From the NCBI GenBank assembly GCA_035236585.1, contig CP141127.1, positions 76,613,495 to 76,677,494 on the forward strand: a DNA stretch of 64,000 bases, read 5' to 3'. Origin of the DNA: Warburgia ugandensis. Its lineage: Eukaryota; Streptophyta; Magnoliopsida; Canellales; Canellaceae. This document shows, piece after piece, positions 54,610 through 64,000 of the stretch (position 1 is the stretch's first letter; each line of letters opens with the position of its first letter). The position numbers and the translations under genes were made by a program. The notes beneath the pieces are model-generated. The model was not told the DNA's origin and searched no databases. It saw only the letters and a list, made by a program, of their open reading frames with translations.

Positions 54610-55455
54610 GATTGGTGTAGTTTGGTTGACAAAGTTTTTTAACAATATTGTAAAATTAAAGAAAATTCAAGATAAATGGAGGAAAATCTCTAATGTACCA
54701 ATTTATTACAGTAAATTAGACACACAAAGTTGCACTAATTATTGCGAGATCAAACTTATGAGTCATACCATGAAACTTTGGGAAAGAGTGAGTTAGAAGA
54801 GGCTATGACATGAGATGAATGTGTTAAAAAAGCTATTTGGTTTCATGCATGCAAGGTTTACCATAAAAACTATTTTCCTACTTAGAAAATTGATAGAGAA
54901 ATATATGGAAAAGAGAAGGACCTTCACATGGTCTTTATTGACTTAGAAAAGTTGATATTAAGGCCCCTAAAGAGTTAATATGGTGGGTGTTAGGAGAGAA
55001 AGGGGTTTCACTTGGGTATATAGACATAATTAAGCATATATATGGGGTAGCAGTAACAAATGTTGGAACCATTAGAAGAGAGACTGATTATTTACCTATC
55101 AGTATAGGATTGCACCAAGGATCAACATTGAGCCCATACCTTTTAATGCTTGTTATGGATGAGTTGAAAAAATATCTACATGAGGAGGTTTAATGTTGTA
55201 TGTTATTTACAGATGATATAGTTTTGATTGATCAGATGAGAGAGGGGGTAAACACAAAGCTAGAGTTATAGAGAGATGGCATGAAGTCTAAAGGATTTAA
55301 AAATATCCACACTAAGATAGAGTATATGAAATGGAATTTTAGTGAGGAGAGGAGTGAGAGTGAATGAAGGAATGATACTTAATAGAGGGGAACAGAGGAA
55401 CAAGATTTATGTGACTGACACCTAATTGGGATAAGATCTTGATGATGATGATGAG
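54610..55455 (+). mobile_element. RTE-type LINE copy 3, reverse transcriptase part and 3' end
   Basis: Resumes after the CACTA element: WCSLVDKVF, KDLHMVFIDLEK, LWWVLGEKGVSLGYIDIIK, then ISIGLHQGSTLSPYLLMLVM (55100-55160) and FTDDIVLID with the catalytic DD at about 55210. After an internal deletion it ends with a RGEQRNKIYVTD-like stretch and the (GAT)n terminus near 55455. It carries several stops and shifts and is dead. Confidence 0.88.
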
Positions 55456-55666
55456 CGGAGTGGGTGTGGAGCACCAATAAAGATTGTTAAGTAAGAAGGC
55501 CCCCCCCAGCAAACTACTTTCTATACTTGAATTGAGAGATTGAGAGAGATTTTACCCAAAGAATTTAAGTGGGTTGGAACAAATGGAGATGCGCTTTTGG
55601 AGTTTTATATGATGGGTGGGTGCCCCTCATATTGAAAGGAAAATTTTATAGGATGGCTGTAAGGCT
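55456..55666 (+). mobile_element. RTE-type LINE copy 4, left piece
   Basis: Contains [15 protein letters not shown]- and [11 protein letters not shown]-like stretches (the latter just before 55666), equivalent to about 23930-24065 of the first LINE. The reading breaks off in GGCTGTAAGGCT and appears to resume at 63529. Confidence 0.75.
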
Positions 55667-55677
55667 CAAAAACTCAG

Positions 55678-57499
55678 TGTAACTTTAAAATTATTCTCAA
55701 GGGCATAATCAATGCAGTAATTTGCATGCATGAGAAGTTGAAACCACAAGGATCTCACAAATTTATATGTTGGATGGATCTTATTTAAAGTGCTTAACTT
55801 TAGCCAAAGAGAGAGAGAGAGATTGAATTGATTTGAATTTATACTAGAAAAGTAAATGCATAAAAATAGAAACTACAATTAAAGGAAGCTTTCTAAAATT
55901 GAAACTAAGAAATGGAATTAGAAACTTACCCAACTAATATGAAATTAATAAAAGAAACTAATACCAAAGTAGAATGAATTAAACTAAGCAACTTAAGAAA
56001 ACTAATAAAAAGGAATCCTTCCTAATCTAACAATTTCCTTAACAATAAACTTTCTAAATATGAAACTTTCTAAAACATAAAAAGAAAACTTTCTAAACCT
56101 AAAATAAGATTCAAGAAATTAATAACAACTATTAAAACAAGATTAAGAAACTAAATTAACCCAAAATCAAAGAGAAAATTAGCCTAATACCATGCGCATG
56201 ATCCGTGGTTTGTGTGCATGTTTCATAGGTTAAACATTGATCAGATTTGATGCTTTAAATGTAAAATAACAAGCAAACTAACTACTGAAATCAATAAATA
56301 AACTAAAAATCTAAATGAATTCCTGAGGATTCAAGCAAATAAGATGTTTAGATGGTTGGAAACAATGCACAAAAATTAAGAAGAAAAAATTTAGATTTCA
56401 AGTACTTAAAAACTTCAACTTAAATCAAGCATATAAAGCAACTAAAACAATAACTATTGTACAAGAAAGTAACCTAGATCTAAAATAATTTGATGATAGA
56501 AATATTCCATAACAAGAATCCTCAAAGAAATTCATTAAGTCAATGCTAAATACATCAAAATTCGAAGCATAAAACATGTTGAAAAGCTAAAAATTGTGTA
56601 GGAAACTAAGCCCCAAAAGCTGATCCAAACAACAACAAAATCTCAATATAAAGCTTCTAGTCTAAAGTATGATGACATGTAAATAAAACCGATAAAGTAA
56701 TTCAAGAGAGAAGATGGCTAAGATGATGAACTAAAGTAAGAAAAATAGACCTAAAACTAAGATGAAAAATAAGGTAGAAAATGTAAAATTCAAGAGGTGA
56801 ATCTAAGGCTCTAAGCTATCTTTTCTCTAGACAATCATTACCAACAAAGAGTTAACTTAGATCTTGATTGAAAAACTAGTGGAATGAAGTGAAGAAGAGA
56901 GAGCAAGAAAGATGAAAAAAGGTGTGTGGAAATAGAGAGCAAACAACACAAGCAAAATATAATGAAATTAAAGCAAGGAAAATAAATCACCAACCTAGAA
57001 TTGGGGAGCAAATTAAAATTGAATTAAGTAAGAAATCCAAAGGAAGAATAGTCCTAAAGAATGCCAAGGTCCAGCTATAAAGATCACCAAACTAATAGAG
57101 TGTAATTTCAAGGTTGCCTCATCCAACCTTTACTCGGAAAAAAATATGAAGTTCATATGCTACTTATAGATTATTTGGCTTCCAATTTGATAAATGTTAA
57201 ATCTAGGAAAGGGAAGGAGATCTAGATCTAGGGCTTAGGTGTATATTGAGGAAAGTTAGGTGAAGAGTGAGCAATCAAGATGATGCAGGAGAGTGAGGGA
57301 TTAGGAACGGAAACAAAGATGAAAAAGTTAGGAAAAAAAGCTAAGGTTTGATGTGCTTTGAATGTACTTAGATCTAGGGGTTTTCTATTTAGGAAACCAT
57401 TTGAAATTGCTACCTAAGCAAGGGGAGGAAGGGGCATCCTCTTCTAGGAAGGTGGCTCCTTCCTTAAGTAAAAAGTGTGGAACCCTAGGGTGAATGGTG
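55678..57499 (-). mobile_element. Candidate Athila-like LTR (minus strand), 3' part
   Basis: A T-rich sequence on the minus strand ending AATTTTAAAGTTACA, similar in layout to the last part of the Athila LTRs but without close identity. It would pair with the stretch 62835-63525, whose minus-strand start TGATAAGTGTTCAATTTT resembles the Athila LTR start TGTTAAGTGTTCATTTTT. This reading rests on weak similarity. No typical 5-bp target duplication was found. Fossil if real. Confidence 0.4.
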
Positions 57500-58010
57500 G
57501 ATTATGTGGCAACTCAAGTTTTCGAAATACATTTTTGTTATTCATTTTCAAATGGTGGTCGACCAATTTTGCAAACATTTTGAAAACTTAAACAGTGAAA
57601 AAAAAAATTTCTTTGAAATTCCTTTTAGAAAACCCGAATGTCACATTTCACTCACATATACATACATAATTTTTTGTTCAACATATATTTCCAAAGAAAC
57701 TCATTTTATTAAAATTGTAGGATCGATCCAGTGGTTCACATACACAACCCCTTTATTACATCTTATGTCTAAAATACACAAATCAAAATACAATACAATC
57801 CTTTCACAAATGTACATAGTCTTGATCAACAATATGGTCATTCAAGAACATATGGAATTGTATAATTCAAAAGTACAGTATTCATAATCATCATATTCCA
57901 TATTAATCACATAATTCAATTTACATGAACCATATCGTATATGATCATTCAAGCACAAAATTTATCATGTAACATCCACTATGATAATTCCATACCTCTC
58001 ACCACTATAT

Positions 58011-58012
<2 letters not shown>

Positions 58013-58087
<75 letters not shown>
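58013..58087. repeat. (TG)n(TA)n microsatellite
   Basis: About 34 bp TG followed by about 38 bp TA, inside solo LTR g. Confidence 0.92.
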
Positions 58088-58089
<2 letters not shown>

Positions 58090-59776
58090 TAAAAAAATAA
58101 TGAAAAATAGTCAATATCTCAAACATCAATAACCATACTTAGATATACTGAATTGATAAATCATCCAGACTTTTGTTGGAAAAATACTCCCTCATTAGGG
58201 CAGTATTGGCATCCCACTATGCCATGCATCATATGCAAAATACTCAAGGACTACGATGTTGTAACCTAATCCGTACTAGCGCGCTTGGATAATTACCCTG
58301 TTCACCACTGATACTATGATGGAAAATATTGTGGCACTGCCCGTATGGGGAGACAGGTCTTTCATAGTGGGGCCTTCCCATAATTGCCTCACCCAACTTT
58401 TAGCCTTTCTTTGGGTAAGGTATCATAATATCATCAAATTTAAGGAAGTAGGTGGCTAAACCCTCATAACTTCCCTATCATAGCATCCCCAAGCTTATGT
58501 CTATTTAAAACAAAACCACAAGCCTCCATGCTTGTATTTAAAACACTTCTTGTACATCTTAGACGATTTGTCTATTTATATTATCATTCTCATATTCAAT
58601 ATCCTCATATTAAGGATATAATTTTATTTTTAGATTTAGGGATCCTCATTTACAATGAATGATACCCATATTCTTATAAGTTTAGGGATTAATCATTTAT
58701 TGTAAATGATCCCCATTTTCTTTAATTTTGTATTTATATACCAAATGTTATTAAGTGTAAGGATACTCATTTGATACAAATGATATCCATTATTATTATG
58801 TTCTTATCTAAGTTTAGGGGTAATCATAAATGATACCTAGTTATTTATTATGTATTCCATCTAATTTCAATAGTGATCTCTATTCATATACATGAATTAT
58901 GATTCAAATGTAACTAAGCATGTTATCATTCTTAAGCATTATAATGTCTATGTATAATAACAATTCTATAGACCATAGGTCTTGTATTCTTAAAGTTCCA
59001 TGTACCTTCATGTAGTGATCCATCCCTTCAGATCCTTCATGATTGACATATGTAATTTGTAAATACATATATACTATCATTATTTGTACAATTTTGGATA
59101 ATCTCCTATCTATATTCCTTAAATAATCTTGTCCTTTGATATAAAGGATCTAGATTAGTCTTGTGTCCCTTTCATCCACATAATCTATCTTCCTTAGATA
59201 GTGTTTTATCCTATTGATCAATAGATCTGACGATTAGAATGATCTTCTAACCTTTCAACTCTAAGTATTTTCTATTTCTAAGTCTTTGTGTATCCATCTC
59301 TTTGATCTTGATCTTTCATAGATCCTTTGATCAACAATCTATGCTTATTGATAAAGACCAAGGGCCTAGATCTTTTATCATTTAGTTCTTCATATATCTA
59401 AGTTTAGTTATTTGATCATCCCTAAGGAGGATGATCTTGGTTTATTTCCTTGAATAATATTAGATCAAGGGTTTGGATTATCTAATCTAATGATTCAGAT
59501 TTGTCTACAACATACATACATGAATACTGAATAAAATACAATATTAGGACTCTTATTGTTCTTGATCATTCAAGATCCTATGGATCTTGTTTGATTTTGA
59601 TTATCTTACTTGCCATTTTTATATAGATTATATATTTTACTAACCTTTTATGATCTTATTATTATTCAACCAGTTATTATTTTGCTGGTTGAAGATAGTT
59701 TATTTCATCCTAAGTCTAGACTGCTCCTCTTATTTCCAATTAACTAAGGCTTACTGGTTGAATGGTTGAACACAAA

Positions 59777-59880
59777 GTGGTTACTTCAATCCTCATGTAA
59801 GGAGGTGTTTAGACCTCACAAACGTCAACGGAAGGTAGGGAAGAGCAAGACTCTATTAGAAAACCCTCTTAATCACAATG
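59777..59880 (+). repeat. Dispersed repeat shared with 9530-9633
   Basis: CCTCATGTAAGGAGG, TTTAGACCTCACAAACGTCA and GACTCTATTAGA appear here in the same order and spacing as in the Athila leader. The origin of the repeat is unclear. Confidence 0.75.
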
Positions 59881-62834
59881 TTTAGTATTCACTAGAGTGA
59901 CCTTAGCTCAACCTTTCATAAGGTTCTTATGAGCATTTTAACCCTAAGTACTCTTTCTAATTGATTTTAATTAAGTCTATGAACATTTAAAATATCATTC
60001 ATGGAGTTTTATTATTCTCCTAATTTGGGTCAAGAAAGTGATATTCCTTATATTATCCTACTAACTATAGCCCTGACTATCAATAAGTCCATGTCATTCA
60101 TTCCACTTAAATGTCCTTCAACTCTATTTTTCATTTAATTACATTTTCAATGTAATTTTCATAACATAAGCATTAAAGCATAGATAAATAAGAAAATATG
60201 ACAGTTAAATCTACTAAGCAATAAAAGACAATTATAATAACATTCATTAATCCAATGTGAAAACTTAACATGCCATAACTGGTCATCATGATCCAATGGT
60301 CATAGTTGATTTCTATTCATTTTTCATCCCTTTTAAGGTTTAGATCTTGATCTTTCATTTTCCTTTAGATCTAATACATCTTCTTAATGTAATTTTAGTA
60401 CTAGATCATTGATGCATCTCATCAAATGATCTGATCCTTCTTGATCCAATCGATCAAGAAGATCTTAAGTCATTTTATCCAATTTAAGGGCATAGATCTT
60501 AATCTATCCCAAATTATCATCATCAAGTCCATCAATCCATATGATATTAACTTTATGTCATCATTCAAATACATCCATACTATCAAATCCTCCTTGATCA
60601 AATTGACCGAGGACATTACCATTCATTTTTATGGATTTTACTACTTTTAAGGCTAGATCTCTTAATTAAATACAGATCAGTCACTTTTAACCATTGATTC
60701 CATGTTTCAAAATCAAAGATCATTAATGGATTATAATGATTGAGTTTGACCTTTCCAAATTTCATTGATCATAGGAATTAGTAATACTTTTCTTTATTAA
60801 CAGAATTTTACATGCATCAAAATATAAATTTTCTAAGTTTAGAAGGTTCTACTCATTAAGAGGAATCCAACCCAACTTTTCGATCTCAATTTGGAGTTAA
60901 ATTGAGATCAGAATTTGGATTTTAAGATTTCAACGAATTTTAAGAAGTGATATTGATCTTTATTGATTTTATTCAATTACTTGATCTAGAGATCCATAAA
61001 TTTTACTTTGATCATGTTACTTAAGGTTTTGAGAGCTCCTGAATCCATCCATCGGTTCAGATCTCTATTTTGAGATCATCTTGATCATGATCCAAGGTTG
61101 TGACTATGGATTTTACCAATTAATTTACTTAAATACAATTAAAAACATAATTATCATGCTTCCATTAGATTTTACATAATGTAAGGAATTCATCAGTGCT
61201 TTTAGATCTAAAATCAGAGCTAAAATGAGCTCTTAATTGAAGAAATAAGATTTCAGATCAAAATTCAACGGTTCATATCAACTCCACAGAATGTGACAAA
61301 ATGGGAGTGCAGCCTATGTCGCGTTACCTAGGATTACCTATCACCGGGGAGAGGTGACCAATGATAGGCAAGACGGTCTAGATCTGGACCGTCAGATTGC
61401 CCATCATCCAATCTCCCTCATCTTAGCAGATCTATGCCCAAAATTTCATCTCTTGGGGTTTTTGGGCCCCAGGAATCCATCCAATGGCTCAAAAGTTTCA
61501 TCTGAGCTGTCTAATATGGGGATCTCAATCCTGTTGCTGGATCTGTCATTCTCAGCGGATCAACGGCCGAGGAGATCACCTGAAGGCAGTAGAACCTAAG
61601 GGATGCCAAAAATGAAAATAGAGGGTGAGGGTGACTTACATGGTTGGGTCTGATGAAGAAAGCTTCACCGAAGAGAGAAATATTTCACCGAAAAATGATA
61701 AGAAATCCTAGATGTTGGAAATGCCAAAATCACCAGTGTCATTGCCAGAGGAGGGGAAACATGGGGTAAACATAGATCCCTCGTCCTTGCTTCATTTTGA
61801 AGGTGTAAGATCACCATTTAATGGCCGGATTGGTTGGAATAACCTAGAATAATCACTGAAGACGGTGAACTTGCTAGAGGTTGTTCGTCATTTTGGGTTT
61901 TCTGGTGATCTAAGAGGTGGATCATCATATAACCTTAGGGCTTTTGTAGATCTCCTTAGCCCAAACAGATCCAGCGGTGGAGATTTAGATATGTGGGCAA
62001 GAATTCCATGTCTAATTGAATTAGGGTTTCCTGCGAAAACACTAGTTCATCGAGGACGATGCATCCCTGGACGCTCCTGATGTAGACATGGGGTCATCTG
62101 CCCAAGTGCATTTGGGGACACGCCCACAGACAAAGAAGAGAGAAATGGGGAATATTGGGGAGGATTTTGGAGCTGAAATTTTGGGGCATTGTAGGGGACC
62201 TTGTGAAGAACATTAGCAAATTTTTTGGGAATTTTATGAGCTATTTATAAATATTTTTGAATTTTCTTATGATTACATGTAATTATCATGTTTCAAATTA
62301 TTATTATTATTAAATTAGCATTGGATTTTTGCTACCACCTCCTTCTCCGCTAGAAGTTGGTAGTGGTTTGACTCATGATTACATGTTTTCTGGCCGTTGG
62401 ATCCATTTGTGGGCCTCTTGTGGGCCCCATGAGGTGTGAAAGGACCATTTTTCCCTTTTATGGAGAAAAATCTATTTTATTCTCCCAAACTCGGAATTAA
62501 GTGTACTTAGTGGAGTTGGAATTGTATTTTCAAGTACATTCTAAATATTATTGTCTTATGTCTCAATTATGTGTAAAATTACTATTTTGCCCTTTTATTC
62601 ATAAAAATAGAAAAAAATAAGGATTTTTCATCTGGGCTCAGAATTTGACATATTTACAATCATTTTGATCAATTTTTTGAGTACATTACAAATATCTAAG
62701 TTTTAAGTCTTAATTTTAATTTTATAAAAATAAATTTTCCTGGAACTCAAAGTTCCAGTTCCACTTTTAGAATTTCAACTTTTAATTTTTAATAATTTAA
62801 TTATATTCATAAAAATTGGGGTTGTTACAGATTA

Positions 62835-63525
62835 GGTATGGGAAATGGACTAAGAAGGTGGCGTTTTTTCCCTTGATGGGTCCCCTAATGCATGATCATC
62901 TTACCTTTTTCAATTCTCTCTTAAAATTCCTTAAAAATCACACTTTTAATATAGAAAGTTGCTGAAATTGATGTTCCAATCATATCACTCCATATGACAT
63001 TCATTCATGGCTTGATGGCTTAAGTGGCTTCAATACTTAACTTAAACACTTGATTAGCTTAGCTTCCTTAGGTTTCCTAGTTGAACAAGGATACCTTATG
63101 TACGACTCTAATTCTTATGCAAAGTGGTGGAAATGGATGACTTTTTGCATGAATCATTTTAATCACCTTTGGTTTCTTCCAATTTCTTTTGTAGGCTTCA
63201 TCCCCATACCGCAGCCTCCTGCACCTCCAGCGAGCTAATCGTGTAGCTCAACCCATGAAAAACTTTGCAAGGTGCAATATAGGCCGTTGAATCATCTTCT
63301 CACTTCCTATAAAAAGAGTAAAATCCTAATTAAATCCTAAAAAACTACGACCATTCACATACTTACTCTAGATTTTCTTCTGAACCTTCAAAATGTCAAA
63401 CTTTTGAATCATTAGGGAAAAAATGCATATGTTACAAATTTATGAAAAACCCTAAAACAATACTATAATTTATAACACATGAGCCACTAATTGGGTACTT
63501 CTTATACAAAATTGAACACTTATCA
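62835..63525 (-). mobile_element. Candidate Athila-like LTR (minus strand), 5' part
   Basis: Minus-strand start TGATAAGTGTTCAATTTTG at 63525. See the entry at 55678. The rest is unrecognised; the 62-codon frame at 63050-63238 ends in a proline-rich stretch and is not a convincing gene. Confidence 0.4.
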
Positions 63526-63528
63526 ATA

Positions 63529-63980
63529 GCTGTAGGGCTATGCTATTTGGATTAGAGTGTTGGGCAATTAAGGAACAATATGTATATATGATGAGACATA
63601 GTTAAAATGAGGATATTGAGATGGATGAGTTGTAAGAAAGTATATAATTAGAAATGAAAACATTAGAGGAAACCTTAGGAGTAGTTCCAATAGGTAACAA
63701 GATGAGGGAGGGTAGGCTTAGATAATTTAGACATGTCCAACAAGGACTGAAAACGGCACCTAATTAGAAGGAGTGAGTCGATCCAAACCGAAGGCTCTAA
63801 AAGGATAAGAGGAAGGCCCAAAAAAATGTGACTAGAAGTGATGAGAAAAGATTTCAAGACTTTTGGACTAAATGAATCCATGACACTTAATAGAAGGGAA
63901 TGGAGGAAAACGATTCTTCTGGTTGACCCCTAATTGAGATATGGCCTAGATGACGACGATGATGATAATGATGTTGCTTG
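63529..63980 (+). mobile_element. RTE-type LINE copy 4, right piece and 3' end
   Basis: GLCYLD-x-SVGQL-like start, then NEDIEMDEL, VVPIGNKMREGRLR, a DPNRRL-like stretch, GFQDFWTK-type sequence and LNRREWRKTILLVDP, ending in a GACGACGATGATGATAATGATG tract. It is equivalent to 24065-24378 plus 30336-30443 of the first LINE. Multiple stops and shifts; dead. Confidence 0.85.
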
Positions 63981-64000
63981 AGTAGCCTTTGGGCTTCTAA

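Larger units (their letters stand above)
57505..62829 (-). mobile_element. Solo LTR g (minus strand), perfect target duplication
   Basis: Starts TGTGGCAACTCAAG and ends GGGGTTGTTACA on the plus strand, flanked by GATTA on both sides (57500-57504 and 62830-62834). The ends match those of solo LTR d read backward. At 5.3 kb it is longer than its relative (about 3.2 kb), with a long AT-rich GATC-dotted region (58560-61270) and a 104-bp stretch shared with the Athila leader (59777-59880), so a further insertion inside is likely. Non-coding fossil. Confidence 0.82.

Noticed and set aside
58560-61270. AT-rich region with frequent GATC as a possible new element
   Set aside because: Similar GATC-dotted sequence occurs in other LTRs of the family (for example 25390-25870), so it is treated as part of solo LTR g unless boundaries are found.

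Overview
The window is a repeat-dominated stretch of nuclear DNA from a flowering plant. The evidence is plant-type Ty3/gypsy (Athila-lineage) LTR elements, large solo LTRs, RTE-type LINEs, an En/Spm-like (CACTA) transposon, an Au-like SINE, TRIM-like short LTR repeats, long (CT)n, (CA)n and (AT)n tracts, and one intron-containing defensin-like gene. The species cannot be read from the sequence. No rRNA, tRNA, CRISPR array or prokaryotic operon was seen.

Layout. 1-2700: unrecognised DNA, an Au-like SINE (about 880-1040), and a head-to-head cluster of TRIM-like repeats (1386-2705). 2849-30452: an onion of nested insertions. Its core is a 5'-truncated RTE LINE whose three pieces (2858-3011, 23870-24378, 30336-30443) lie between 9-bp target duplications about 27.6 kb apart. 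A minus-strand solo LTR (3012-23869) sits in the LINE. An Athila-lineage element (4157-22083) sits in that LTR. The Athila copy was itself hit by two more solo LTRs (6335-8453, 9781-12375) and holds two pol segments between one LTR pair. A plus-strand solo LTR (24384-30330) entered the LINE separately and was hit by a minus-strand solo LTR (26160-28909).

30453-37450: low-complexity DNA with an L1-like RNase H remnant and one unrecognised ORF. 37552-38883: the only convincing host gene, a two-exon gene for a secreted eight-cysteine, strongly acidic defensin-like peptide. Its 3' flank has a 174-bp tandem duplication, and a larger tandem duplication follows (39105-43697 and 43698 onward) that carries an RTE LINE with it. 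One LINE copy is split by a solo LTR (41676-43658), the other by an 8.6-kb CACTA element (45989-54609). The CACTA element has palindromic subterminal repeats and a decayed TNP1-like / C48-protease gene on the minus strand. 55456-64000: a further LINE split by a candidate Athila-like LTR, which is itself split by a solo LTR (57505-62829).

Seven solo LTRs apparently of one broad family (ends TGTAAC...GTCACA or close variants, 2-5 kb, 5-bp target duplications) are the main structural theme. They carry recurring inverted repeats, and one carries heat-shock-element-like dyads upstream of a TATA box. Apart from the defensin-like gene, nearly everything recognisable is mobile DNA in varying decay.
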